NCBI GenBank assembly: GCA_022340685.1
Contig: JAJDNN010000041.1
Location: 1-35,539, forward strand
Length of the DNA: 35,539 bases
Source of the DNA: Pseudomonadota bacterium
GTDB lineage: Bacteria; Pseudomonadota; Gammaproteobacteria; UBA6429; Thiohalophilaceae
Direction of reading: 5' to 3'
The notes under the pieces: generated by a model
Told to the model about the DNA's origin: nothing
The model's input: only the letters and a program-made list of their open reading frames with translations
Databases searched by the model: none
Position numbers and translations under genes: made by a program
Shown: piece by piece, positions 16,192 through 25,230 of the stretch
Layout of the letters: each line of letters starts with the position of its first letter
Numbering within the stretch: the first letter of the stretch is position 1

Positions 16192-19100
16192 CTAGTCCGT
16201 CTTTAACTTGATACCACGACGCTTGTGTGGCCGGTTGCCTGCCGGTTTCGGCTTTTCACTCGCCTTGCCGGGTGAGGTTTTTTCCTGTGGCGGCGTTTTT
16301 TCCTTGGCCGGCGCTATCTTGCGATGGGCGGTTTTTTTCCTGGTCGTCTTTTTCTTGACCGGCTGCTCGGGTTCCGCTTTTGTCGCGGCGGGCTTGGTTG
16401 CGGATGATTGTGCAGTACCTGGCTTGTCTGCGTTCGGCGCCGCGGCACCGCTGTCACCATCTCCGCCGCTGCCGGTCGGGGGAGGTGAAGATGGGGGTGG
16501 CGTCGGCGCGGGGCCGTTGTCATCCGGTCCGGGTTCAGACCCGCCTCTGTATTTCTCCAGCAAGCCGACGATGATGGATGACAACAACAGGTAGATACCG
16601 CGCACGATATAGAATATCCAGAACGCCGCGCCTACCACCTTGCTGTAGATACGCATCCACAACGGCATCGGCGGCAGTTCAGGCTCGGCTTCAACTTCGC
16701 AACTCACTTCCTCAGCGTGAATATCGTAGCCTTCCGATTGCGCTATCAGATAGAACTGTTTCTGTGCGCTGATACAACCCAGCGGGATAACCACCAGGGT
16801 CAGGATTGTGGAAACACCGGCCCCGAACAACAGGCTGACAGCCATGCCCTGGAAAATAAAATCGGACAAAATTGCGGCTGCACCGGCCATCAGGGTCAGG
16901 GACGTAATAAAGATGGGCCTCATCCGGGTTTGCCCCGCCAGAATAACTGCTTCACGAATGTCTTTGCCATTCTCGACTTCGTGTTTGACGAATTCGACCA
17001 GCAGAATCGAGTTACGCACAATAATTCCGGCCAGAGCGATGAATCCAATCATCGAGGTGGCGGTGAATTCGGCGCCCATAATCCAGTGGCCCGGAATAAT
17101 CCCGATCAGTGTCAGTGGAATCGGCGCCATGATCAGGCCGGCCAGTTTGAAGTTCTTGAATTCCCAGACAATCAGGCCGTAGATCAGGACCAGCGCTGCC
17201 ATAAAAGCACCGCCCATGTCACGGAAGGTCTCATAGGTCACCGTCCATTCACCGCCCCATTCGAAACCTGATTGATTGTCATCTTCTGGCGGTCCGATCA
17301 AACCCCATGGCATGCCGGTAATTTTCACTCCGTCCGGTGCGGTGTATTTTTCCAACAGATCCTCGACCCCAAACATGCCATAGATGGGGGCTCCCAACCG
17401 ACCTTCCATTTCCCCGGTGACATATTCAACCGGACGCAGGTCCTGATGATAGATAATGGGTTGCTCTTTGGCGCGAATAAACCGGCCCAGTTCCCGCAAC
17501 GGCACGGCGCCCCCGTCCGAGGTTGGTATTGGCAGGCCGCCCAGACGCTCGACCTGGGAGCGGATCGGTAATGGCACCTGGATAATGATGTAGGTTGGTT
17601 CGCGTACGGCACCACGCTTGATGTCACCCAGCTTGTAATCGCCCATCGCCATCGACAGGTTGTTATTAATGGTGTCAACCGAGATACCTCGCCGGACTGT
17701 CTTGTCCATATCCACATTGAACTGCCAGTATTCAAACGGCTCCGCCATGTAGTTGTCCACATCGACAATATTCGGTACTTCCTCGAATAATGCGGTCATC
17801 TCGGTGGCCAGTTGGCGCCGGGTTTCCGATGTCGGACCGTATATTTCCGCTACGACTGTTTGCAACACAGGCGGCCCGGGTGGCATTTCGACAACCTGTA
17901 TCCTGGCCCCCATCTCCTTGGCAATCGGGGTCAGGGTATGGCGGGCGAATTCGGCGATATCATGGCTGCTGCGGTCACGATCATTCTTGTCCAGCAGCAT
18001 GACCTGGATGTCCGCCTGCCATGGTTTGTCGCGCAGGTAGTAGTGCCGCACCATACCGTTGAAATTGAACGGGGAAGCGGTGCCCACATAAGTCTGCAGG
18101 TCTGTCACTTCGGGTACTACACGCAACTCCTCGGCCAACCGCGAAGTGACGTTGGCAGTCACAGCCAACGCTGTCCCTTCCGGCATGTTGATAACCACGT
18201 TAAACTCGGGTTTGTTGTCAAACGGCAACATCTTGACGACCACGGACTGGGTATAGAACAGCATGCAGGAAAGCAGCGTGGCTGCAATCAAACCAAACAG
18301 GAACATCAGACCGATAGCCCGATTGGTGCACAGGGGTTTCATGAATGGCCGATAGAAGCGGCCAACCATACCGCGGAACTTTTCTTCCCGGTGTTCGGCT
18401 TTTTTCAGCGCCTCCAGCTTCGGGCGCACCCGCATGGCCATCCAGGGAGCGAATACAAACGCGGCAATCAGAGAGAAGAACATCGCTGATGCTCCCAGCA
18501 CCGGGATAGGACGCATGTAGGGCCCCATCAGTCCACTGACAAAACCCATCGGGAGCATGGCCGAAATAATCGTCAGTGTTGCCAGGATGGTCGGGTTGCC
18601 GACTTCACGCACCGCATCGATGGCAATGTCCATCGTCGTTTTGCCCGCGGTCAGCCATCGTCGAAATATATTTTCCACCACTACCGTTGCGTCATCGACC
18701 AGGATGCCAATGGAAAACACCAGCGCGAACAGGCTGACCCGGTCGATGGTGTAATTCAATATCCAGGCCGACCAGATGGTCACCAGAATTACAATTGGAA
18801 TAATTATTATCACTACCGACGCAGCACGCAGCCCCAGTCCGATCAGGCACAAGATGCTCACGGCCACCGCCGCCTCGAACAGCGCCTTTAAAAGTTCGTT
18901 GACCTTGTGGTCAGCCGTCTTGCCATAATCCCGCGTGATTTCGACATGCACGTTGTCCGGGATCAGGGTGCCCTTCAGCGATTCCAGTTTCTTGATGATG
19001 TTTTTTGAAACCGTCACCCCGTTGGTATCTATCTTTTTCGCCACCGCGATGGTCACTGCCGCTTCTGCAACCGCATTACTATCTTCTTTGGCCGCACCAC

Positions 19101-19995
19101 TGTAGTAATTAACAATCTGTTTTGTTTCTGCGGGCGCCATGAAGACACGCGCGACATCCCGCACATAGATCGGTACACCGCTGCGTACTCCGACCACCAG
19201 CCGCGACACATCATCAGCACTGTGAATAAAGGCGCCGGTATAGACCGTCATTGCCTTGTCGTCGCCCACAACGTTACCCGCCTGCTTTTCCGAGTTGGCG
19301 CTGGTGATAGTGTGGGCGATTTGTTGCGGGGAAATACCGAATCCGGCGAGTCGCTCTGGCAATATTTCTACCCGGATCCGTTCGGCACGTCCGCCGACTA
19401 CGAATCCTTTGCCGGTGTTGGGAACTTCATTCAGCCGTTGCAGAACATCAAAACCCAGGGTTCGCAGTGTGCTGTCATCCACATCCCGGGACCACATCGT
19501 CACTGTTACGGTGGGAACGTCGTCAATGCCTACCGGCTTAACCAATGGCATGGATACATCCGGCGGGATCTTGTCCAGGTTCGACTGGATTTTGTCGTGG
19601 ACCTTGACGATGGACGGGCCCATTTTCTCACCGACATAAAAACGCACGGTAACCATCGCGCCGCCGCGCTGCGTCCCCGAATAGACATGACGCACACCGG
19701 GAATCTCGCTCATTAACCGTTCCAGCGGCTCGGTAACCAGACTGGCAACCTGTTCTGCTGAGGCCCCCGGATACTGGACGAACACATCCACCATGGGTAC
19801 AGAAATTTTGGGATCTTCCTGTCGCGGCGTAAAAAACAGGCCCAGCAAACCGATCGCCAGGAAGGCCATCATTAGCAAGGGGGTAACAGGTGAATTAATA
19901 AACTGCTTGGTGATGCGACCAGCCAGGCCCAGATGTTCTTTATCCAGTTCGGGCTCTTGTTGCGGTTGGTTATTGGTGTTGTTGTTTTCAGTCAT
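16192..19995 (-). CDS. RND-family transporter permease with extended Pro/Lys-rich C-terminal tail
   Basis: AcrB-type sequence (PQEDPKISVPMVDVFVQYPGASAEQVASLVTEPLE, GILVDDATVVVENIFR, LAGIIVRNSILLVEFV), 1267 aa, tail rich in P/K (PVKKKTTRKKTAHRKIAPAKEKTPPQEK). Confidence 0.93.
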   Translation of the reverse strand: MTENNNTNNQPQQEPELDKEHLGLAGRITKQFINSPVTPLLMMAFLAIGLLGLFFTPRQEDPKISVPMVDVFVQYPGASAEQVASLVTEPLERLMSEIPGVRHVYSGTQRGGAMVTVRFYVGEKMGPSIVKVHDKIQSNLDKIPPDVSMPLVKPVGIDDVPTVTVTMWSRDVDDSTLRTLGFDVLQRLNEVPNTGKGFVVGGRAERIRVEILPERLAGFGISPQQIAHTITSANSEKQAGNVVGDDKAMTVYTGAFIHSADDVSRLVVGVRSGVPIYVRDVARVFMAPAETKQIVNYYSGAAKEDSNAVAEAAVTIAVAKKIDTNGVTVSKNIIKKLESLKGTLIPDNVHVEITRDYGKTADHKVNELLKALFEAAVAVSILCLIGLGLRAASVVIIIIPIVILVTIWSAWILNYTIDRVSLFALVFSIGILVDDATVVVENIFRRWLTAGKTTMDIAIDAVREVGNPTILATLTIISAMLPMGFVSGLMGPYMRPIPVLGASAMFFSLIAAFVFAPWMAMRVRPKLEALKKAEHREEKFRGMVGRFYRPFMKPLCTNRAIGLMFLFGLIAATLLSCMLFYTQSVVVKMLPFDNKPEFNVVINMPEGTALAVTANVTSRLAEELRVVPEVTDLQTYVGTASPFNFNGMVRHYYLRDKPWQADIQVMLLDKNDRDRSSHDIAEFARHTLTPIAKEMGARIQVVEMPPGPPVLQTVVAEIYGPTSETRRQLATEMTALFEEVPNIVDVDNYMAEPFEYWQFNVDMDKTVRRGISVDTINNNLSMAMGDYKLGDIKRGAVREPTYIIIQVPLPIRSQVERLGGLPIPTSDGGAVPLRELGRFIRAKEQPIIYHQDLRPVEYVTGEMEGRLGAPIYGMFGVEDLLEKYTAPDGVKITGMPWGLIGPPEDDNQSGFEWGGEWTVTYETFRDMGGAFMAALVLIYGLIVWEFKNFKLAGLIMAPIPLTLIGIIPGHWIMGAEFTATSMIGFIALAGIIVRNSILLVEFVKHEVENGKDIREAVILAGQTRMRPIFITSLTLMAGAAAILSDFIFQGMAVSLLFGAGVSTILTLVVIPLGCISAQKQFYLIAQSEGYDIHAEEVSCEVEAEPELPPMPLWMRIYSKVVGAAFWIFYIVRGIYLLLSSIIVGLLEKYRGGSEPGPDDNGPAPTPPPSSPPPTGSGGDGDSGAAAPNADKPGTAQSSATKPAATKAEPEQPVKKKTTRKKTAHRKIAPAKEKTPPQEKTSPGKASEKPKPAGNRPHKRRGIKLKTD

Positions 19996-20046
19996 ATCTG
20001 CGCCTGGCTCGCTCCCGCTGCCTGCCGGTTAGCCCAAAAAGTGGGC

Positions 20047-21420
20047 TCAGTTTTTGTGTGCCGGTTGCTTGGACCAGTTGGAATTCATTCCCGGCGGCGG
20101 GTTGGAATACAACCGTTCCCCGATCCGAATGCCAGACAGAACCGCAACGGTGTATTGGTCCAATTGTTCCCCAAGTCGTATCAAGCGCAATTCGGTCTCG
20201 TTGTCACCGTTAACGATATAGACCGCCGGCAAACTGCCACGCCAGATGATGGCCGAGGTAGGAATCACCGGTAAATTGCTCACCGGCACACTGGTATCCG
20301 GGAAACTCACCTCAGCGTACATCCCCGGTCCGCCCGGGACGCCCTTGGGCAGATCCAGTTTGACGGTCACGGTATGCCGCTGCGGGTCCGCCAGGGGGTA
20401 GATTTGTGAAATCCGCGCATTGACTTCCTTGTCTCCCACATCCAGCGTCGCCGGCACAATCATGCCGGTTTGCAGGCCGGGCATCAGGCGTGCTGGCACT
20501 TCAACCTGGATTTGCAAATCAGTCGTATCCGCGTAAGTCATCAATGGCGTACCCGGCTGCACGGTATCGCCCACTTCAACCAGCTTCCTGAGGATGACCC
20601 CATCAAAAGGCGCGATGGAACGGGTATCCAGCAGTCTGGCATCCACTTCATCGATCTGTGCCTGAACGGCCATCACCTGGCTGCCTGCCTGGCTGACCCC
20701 GGTTGCACTGGAATACAGATCCGCCTGGCGCTCAATCCAGGGGTTACCGTATAACCACGGATTGGAATAATAGTTGTTGTAATAATTATTACCCCCGCCG
20801 CCCCCGCCCATTCCGAAGAACCGGTCAAACATCTGGGGGAAATAGCCACCACCACCGCCTGTCGCGGCCTGGGGCGGAACAAAGTATTTCTGGAATTTTT
20901 GTCCCGGGTTCCAGACATTCTTCGTGTACTGGACCCGTGAGTTGCGATAACCCGCCGCCATATTGTTCAATTGGGCGACGGCGGCCCGGCGCTTGGCAAG
21001 CAGGTCATCATCATCCAGTGCAACCAGTACTGAATTGATCTTGAGATGATCCCCCGCCTCGCCAGCAATGTACTGGACCCGCCCCGGCAGCTGGGCAGTC
21101 AGGGTGACTTCCTTGTAGGAAATCACCGAACCGCCCAGTTTCACATGCGCCCCGACCGGGCTGCTCATGACTGTTATCACATCGTTCGAAACGGAGGACT
21201 GCCTGGAGTAAGGAGCGGAAGGTTGCCGGGTATGGGCTGAGAAGCCATACGGATTGGTCTGTGATCGGCTCTCCCTGAAATCATCCCTCGAATAACTGGA
21301 ATAGCCGTTGTTATTGTTATTTGTCTGGTAGGAATGGTCAGTTCCATTATGGGCGCCTGCCAACAGCGGCAGGCTGCCTGCCAGAACCAGCACAAAACAC
21401 TTTTTAACAGTGCTTTTCAT
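20047..21420 (-). CDS. RND periplasmic adaptor (HlyD/AcrA family) with Gly/Asn/Tyr-rich insertion
   Basis: Lipoyl/barrel motifs (GRVQYIAGEAGDHLKINSVLVALDDDDLLAKRRAAVAQLNN, APFDGVILRKLVEVGDTVQPGTPLMTYAD). Start placed at MKSTVKKCFVLVLAGSLPLLAGA. Confidence 0.88.
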   Translation of the reverse strand: MKSTVKKCFVLVLAGSLPLLAGAHNGTDHSYQTNNNNNGYSSYSRDDFRESRSQTNPYGFSAHTRQPSAPYSRQSSVSNDVITVMSSPVGAHVKLGGSVISYKEVTLTAQLPGRVQYIAGEAGDHLKINSVLVALDDDDLLAKRRAAVAQLNNMAAGYRNSRVQYTKNVWNPGQKFQKYFVPPQAATGGGGGYFPQMFDRFFGMGGGGGGNNYYNNYYSNPWLYGNPWIERQADLYSSATGVSQAGSQVMAVQAQIDEVDARLLDTRSIAPFDGVILRKLVEVGDTVQPGTPLMTYADTTDLQIQVEVPARLMPGLQTGMIVPATLDVGDKEVNARISQIYPLADPQRHTVTVKLDLPKGVPGGPGMYAEVSFPDTSVPVSNLPVIPTSAIIWRGSLPAVYIVNGDNETELRLIRLGEQLDQYTVAVLSGIRIGERLYSNPPPGMNSNWSKQPAHKN

Positions 21421-21496
21421 CATAGCTAAATCATCCTTTACACATCGCCAGGCGCGCGCGAGTAACTGCAAGCTTGTTCAAGGATGGACCGCGTGC

Positions 21497-21895
21497 CTAG
21501 CTCACCCGGCCCATTACGGCAAAGCTCTTGATAAAAGGGCCAGCCATGCGTGGGTCTTTAATCATAGCAGCATAGTCACCAACCTTAAATTTTAACTTGC
21601 GGGATGTGTAGGCCATCCCCAGTCCCATCATGCCCGGTGGCTTTTTGGACCATTTTTCCCAGTCCGCAGGTGTCGCGCGCAAATCCCAGCTGAGGGTCTG
21701 CCCGTTGTATGCGGCCCCGTCGGTTGCCTCGCCATTTTCCACAATCAATACCCCGCGCGGGTCATCTTCGCCATCAAAACCATAGCCAATGGCTGAATTG
21801 AAGCCGATTTTCTGCAGGGCGTCCTTTAAATCCTTTTCCGCATTCCAGGCGTCCTTGAATTTTTTCATCCAATCCTCTGAGAACATGTCAGCCAT
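21497..21895 (-). CDS. SCP2 sterol-binding domain protein
   Basis: WNAEKDLKDALQKIGFNSAIGYGFDGEDDPRGVLIVENGEA...KWSKKPPGMMGLGMAYTSRKLKFKVGDYAAMIKDPRMAGPFIKSF. Start placed at internal Met24. Confidence 0.72.
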   Translation of the reverse strand: MADMFSEDWMKKFKDAWNAEKDLKDALQKIGFNSAIGYGFDGEDDPRGVLIVENGEATDGAAYNGQTLSWDLRATPADWEKWSKKPPGMMGLGMAYTSRKLKFKVGDYAAMIKDPRMAGPFIKSFAVMGRVS

Positions 21896-21940
21896 GATGA
21901 ATTTCCCCCGATTAGTATGTTGAAGTAGGACAGATATATA

Positions 21941-21956
21941 AGCATGTGGCATGCCA
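21941..21956 (-). promoter_or_regulatory. Putative sigma-54 (-24/-12) promoter of the SCP2 gene
   Basis: Minus strand TGGCATGCCACATGCT, GG-N10-GC spacing, compared with consensus TGGCAYGN4TTGCW. Confidence 0.7.
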
Positions 21957-21995
21957 AAACACAAGCTATTGATTTAACTGCACTTTTTATGTTGA

Positions 21996-22130
21996 TGTTG
22001 CAGCATAAAATAATTTTGATTGTGCTAAATAGGCGTCCTAATATTCAGACAATCAACGGGTTACACCAAAATCAGGGCGTTGCAGCTTGTTGCAACACAT
22101 CCGTTTTACTGCAACACTTTGCATCAACAC
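21996..22130. promoter_or_regulatory. Cluster of TGTTGCA-type sites between the SCP2 gene and the sigma-54 activator
   Basis: TGTTGCAGCA (21996-22005), GTTGCAGC (22079-22086), perfect palindrome TGTTGCAACA (22088-22097), CTGCAACA (22109 onwards). Confidence 0.55.
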
Positions 22131-22151
22131 CCACCCACAAGGTCATTCGGT

Positions 22152-23501
22152 ATGCGCGAGGAATCCGGCTTCATGCCACTGCTGGAAGCAGTGGTCTCCT
22201 ATATCGATGAGGGTGTCATTATTGCCGACCAAAAAGGCCAGGTCGTGTACCAGAATCCCTCCGCTGGTCGACTGCTGGGACTCCCCGGGAACGAACCCAT
22301 CCGGCGCTTGAACGATATCGGTAAATTCAATCTGCAACGGGCAACGCTGAAAGCCGCCATCGATGCCGGCGAGGTAGATGCCGCCGGCAAACCCAGTGGG
22401 AATTTTGTCAGCTTTGAGCAACGCCTGAATGTTGACGACAGTTATCGCTACCTGGAATTTCACAGTGGACTGGTAGCCGATCCGGCCCACAAACAGCATT
22501 TACGTCTGGTGTTGATCCGCAACCGAACAGAACAACGCCGCCTGGAGGCTGTGTTCAAATCGGGGCCACAAGAATTCGAAACCCGCGATCCCCGAATGCT
22601 GGAAATCGTGGATCGGGTCCAGCAAATCGCCTTAACCACGGCTTCTGTGCTTTTGCAGGGTGAATCGGGCACGGGTAAAACGCATGTCGCACGCATGATT
22701 CACAGTGCCAGCAACCGCGCCAACCACCCCTTTGTTGAGCTCAATTGCGCCGCTATCCCGGAAACCCTGATTGAATCGGAGCTGTTCGGGCACATCAAAG
22801 GCGCTTTCACCGGTGCAGATCGGGATCGCGTTGGCCGCTTCCAGACCGCCCACCTCGGCACCCTGTTCCTGGACGAGATCAGCGAAATCCCGCTGCATCT
22901 GCAAGCCAAGTTATTACGCGCAATTCAGGATCAGGAATTCGAAATGGTGGGGTCTGACAAACCGGTACGCGTCAATGTCCGTATCATCGCGGCATCCAAT
23001 CGCAACTTGCGTGACATGGTAGACAACGGAGACTTCCGTGCCGATCTGTTCTACCGCCTCGCCGTGATCCCGCTGACCATACCCGCACTGCGGGACAGGC
23101 CGGGCGATATTCCGCTGTTGACAAACTATTTCTGCTCCCGCCTCACAGCACGCGGCTATCCCGCCGATACTCAGTGTCACCCTGACGCCATGCGGATGCT
23201 GATGAACTATCCCTGGCCGGGGAATGTGCGAGAACTGGAGAACGCCGTGGAGCACGGCATTATTTGTGCGGAAAAGGGCGTGGTACTCCCGGAGAGTCTG
23301 CCCCAGGATATTTGTGACTACTGTGCATCAGGCAAGGCGCACAACACTGCCACCCAGGAACAGGAATCCGACTTTCAGCAGCAGGCCGAAATCCGAAACG
23401 CACTGAAACGGGCTAATGGGAGCAAGGCCATGGCGGCCCGTATCCTTGGCATTGACCGCACCACCCTGTGGCGTCGTATGCAGCGGCTGGGGATTCACTG
23501 A
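22152..23501 (+). CDS. Sigma-54-dependent activator with PAS domain and Fis-type HTH
   Basis: PAS-like N-terminus ([30 protein letters not shown]), [19 protein letters not shown]-terminal [33 protein letters not shown]. Start chosen at MREESGF. Confidence 0.92.
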   Translation: MREESGFMPLLEAVVSYIDEGVIIADQKGQVVYQNPSAGRLLGLPGNEPIRRLNDIGKFNLQRATLKAAIDAGEVDAAGKPSGNFVSFEQRLNVDDSYRYLEFHSGLVADPAHKQHLRLVLIRNRTEQRRLEAVFKSGPQEFETRDPRMLEIVDRVQQIALTTASVLLQGESGTGKTHVARMIHSASNRANHPFVELNCAAIPETLIESELFGHIKGAFTGADRDRVGRFQTAHLGTLFLDEISEIPLHLQAKLLRAIQDQEFEMVGSDKPVRVNVRIIAASNRNLRDMVDNGDFRADLFYRLAVIPLTIPALRDRPGDIPLLTNYFCSRLTARGYPADTQCHPDAMRMLMNYPWPGNVRELENAVEHGIICAEKGVVLPESLPQDICDYCASGKAHNTATQEQESDFQQQAEIRNALKRANGSKAMAARILGIDRTTLWRRMQRLGIH

Positions 23502-23581
23502 AAAGAAACAAGAACGAAGCCGGATTGCAGGCGCCCTGAGACAGGCTACCTGCGGCCCAACTCAGTATTGAGAGGGAATAC

Positions 23582-23686
23582 TCAACAAATTGGCTTGTTG
23601 CACCCACGTATTTTGCACAGGGTAACGAGTACCAGGACGACAGCGGCCGCAATTACGATACCGATTATTGTGAGTGTGTCGAGCAT
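23582..23686 (-). CDS. Putative 34-aa single-TM small protein
   Basis: Reads MLDTLTIIGIVIAAAVVLVLVTLCKIRGCNKPIC*. SD-like AAGGA lies ~9 nt upstream of the ATG. Below the length cutoff of the ORF track. Confidence 0.5.
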   Translation of the reverse strand: MLDTLTIIGIVIAAAVVLVLVTLCKIRGCNKPIC

Positions 23687-23717
23687 GATGCATTCCTTAA
23701 ACTAATTAATCATTTTC

Positions 23718-23740
23718 TAATATAGTGCTTTTCTATATTA
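23718..23740. promoter_or_regulatory. AT-rich operator-like dyad
   Basis: TAATATAG-N7-CTATATTA perfect 8-bp arms upstream of the small ORF. Confidence 0.45.
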
Positions 23741-23773
23741 AAACAAGCTTATTTTCTAATACGTCTGCCGCGA

Positions 23774-23789
23774 TGCGATCTGCATCACA
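23774..23789. promoter_or_regulatory. CRP-like site
   Basis: TGCGA-TCTGCA-TCACA, 9 of 10 matches to TGTGA-N6-TCACA. Confidence 0.4.
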
Positions 23790-23857
23790 GTAAATGTGAG
23801 TAATTACTAACTTCGACCGCGTGGTATCACGCTGCCCAGTATCTAGCCCTCTACACG

Positions 23858-23875
23858 ACAGACCGGTTGGTCTGT
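23858..23875. promoter_or_regulatory. Palindrome ACAGACC-GGTT-GGTCTGT (TetR-type operator-like or hairpin)
   Basis: Perfect 7-bp arms with a 4-nt centre. Confidence 0.4.
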
Positions 23876-23902
23876 ACTGATTCAATGCGCGCTACGGCAC
23901 GC

Positions 23903-24535
23903 TCAGGCCGATTCAGGGTCAGTGGTATCGGGATACCATCGCTGCAGATCCTGGTATCGATCAATATCCCATAAGGTCGCCAGCTCGTCCCAGCGTAAAC
24001 CTCTAGTTCGCAACCGATCGCGGGTTTGCTGCAGAACCTGTGCGCTGCCCCACTCTATTTGCTCGAAGACAGAGGCCTCAGCCCGGCGCATACCAATCAT
24101 CACATACCCACCATCTTCAGCAGGTCCCAGTACCGCGTCAGACTGGTCCAGCTTCTGAAACGCCTGGTGCAAATAGCCGCAATCCATGACGGGGCAGTCA
24201 GTGCCAATTAACACCACCCGATCACAGTCGGTCAGGGTAGAGTCCAGTGCGTGGTACATACGTTCGCCCAGGTCCCGGCCTGTTTGCGCAACCCGCCGAA
24301 CGCCAAGCTTCTCCAATTCCAGAAACAAAGCATGTTGCAGATCGGGACTGCAGTACAAATCCACCGGCGCCAGCTGACTGGCCAATGCCATCCGCACGGT
24401 GCGACGTGTGAGTTGGCTGTGAAGTTCGGCCGCGGCGTTTCGACTCAACGCAGGTACCAGCCGGGTTTTTACCTTGCCGGGCACCGGAGCCTTGGCAAAG
24501 ATCAGAATACGTGCAGCGGGGTAACGATATGTCAT
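23903..24535 (-). CDS. TIGR04282-type glycosyltransferase (arsenosugar/rSAM-selenodomain-associated transferase 1, DUF2064)
   Basis: ARILIFAKAPVPGKVKTRLVPALS...LIGTDCPVMDCGYLHQAFQKLDQSDAVLGPAEDGGYVMIGMR. Start at MTYRYP gives an ATGA overlap with the upstream gene. Confidence 0.88.
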   Translation of the reverse strand: MTYRYPAARILIFAKAPVPGKVKTRLVPALSRNAAAELHSQLTRRTVRMALASQLAPVDLYCSPDLQHALFLELEKLGVRRVAQTGRDLGERMYHALDSTLTDCDRVVLIGTDCPVMDCGYLHQAFQKLDQSDAVLGPAEDGGYVMIGMRRAEASVFEQIEWGSAQVLQQTRDRLRTRGLRWDELATLWDIDRYQDLQRWYPDTTDPESA

Positions 24536-25230
24536 GGTCGGTGGCGCACCGGGTAATAAATCGCCGCCAGTCGCCGCGGCGGCACGCCAAGAAAGTAGGC
24601 CAGGCGTAACATCCACATCAGCAACACCGTTCGCAGAATACCGGCCTGCTCCCAGCGTCGGCTGGATGTCACGACCGGGACTGACAGGCAGACGGGACGG
24701 GAAATCTTTCGCAAGCGGCGACTGATCGCAATATCCTCCATCAAAGGAATGTCGGGGAATCCGCCGACCTGCTCGAATACATGGCGGCGAACGAACATGG
24801 CATGATCACCGGTCACTATTCCGGTCAGACAGGAACGCAAGTTCATCATGCGTTCGATAAGCCGGAACATAACCCGCCGCCCGGACAAGCGAACGTTAAA
24901 CCGACCCCACTGTCGGTCGCCGCCTGCCAGGGCCGCCTTTATCAATGCCGTTGCCGTCGACGGCAGGCGGGTATCAGCATGCAAGAACAGCAACACCTCA
25001 CCCTGCGCCACGGCCGCGCCCGTATTCATCTGGCAGGCTCGTCCCGCTGACGCTTTCAGAACCCGATCCACATACTGGCTAGCGAGCCTCCGGGTTGCAT
25101 CACGGCTGCCACCATCAACGAGGATCACTTCTACCCCGTTATTTCGCCATGCCTGTAAACTGGCAAGATTGTCGGCGATTGCAGCAGCTTCATTCAGCAC
25201 CGGGATGATGATCGAAACGGAAGGCGTCAT
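24532..25230 (-). CDS. TIGR04283-type GT2 glycosyltransferase (rSAM-selenodomain-associated transferase 2)
   Basis: VSIIIPVLNEAAAI...VILVDGGSRDATRRLA...GRACQMNTGAAVAQGEVLLFLHADTRLP...GDHAMFVRR..F...PLMEDIAISRRL. Confidence 0.88.
   Translation of the reverse strand: MTPSVSIIIPVLNEAAAIADNLASLQAWRNNGVEVILVDGGSRDATRRLASQYVDRVLKASAGRACQMNTGAAVAQGEVLLFLHADTRLPSTATALIKAALAGGDRQWGRFNVRLSGRRVMFRLIERMMNLRSCLTGIVTGDHAMFVRRHVFEQVGGFPDIPLMEDIAISRRLRKISRPVCLSVPVVTSSRRWEQAGILRTVLLMWMLRLAYFLGVPPRRLAAIYYPVRHRP

Noticed and set aside
21896-21964. N-terminal extension of the SCP2 ORF (MCFGMPHAYISVLLQHTNRGKFI)
   Set aside because: It covers the sigma-54-like promoter; the internal ATG at 21895 begins the conserved domain.
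22080-22151. N-terminal extension of the sigma-54 activator from a TTG start at 22080
   Set aside because: The extension ([23 protein letters not shown]) covers the TGTTGCAACA sites and looks non-coding; the ATG at 22152 has an AAGG upstream.
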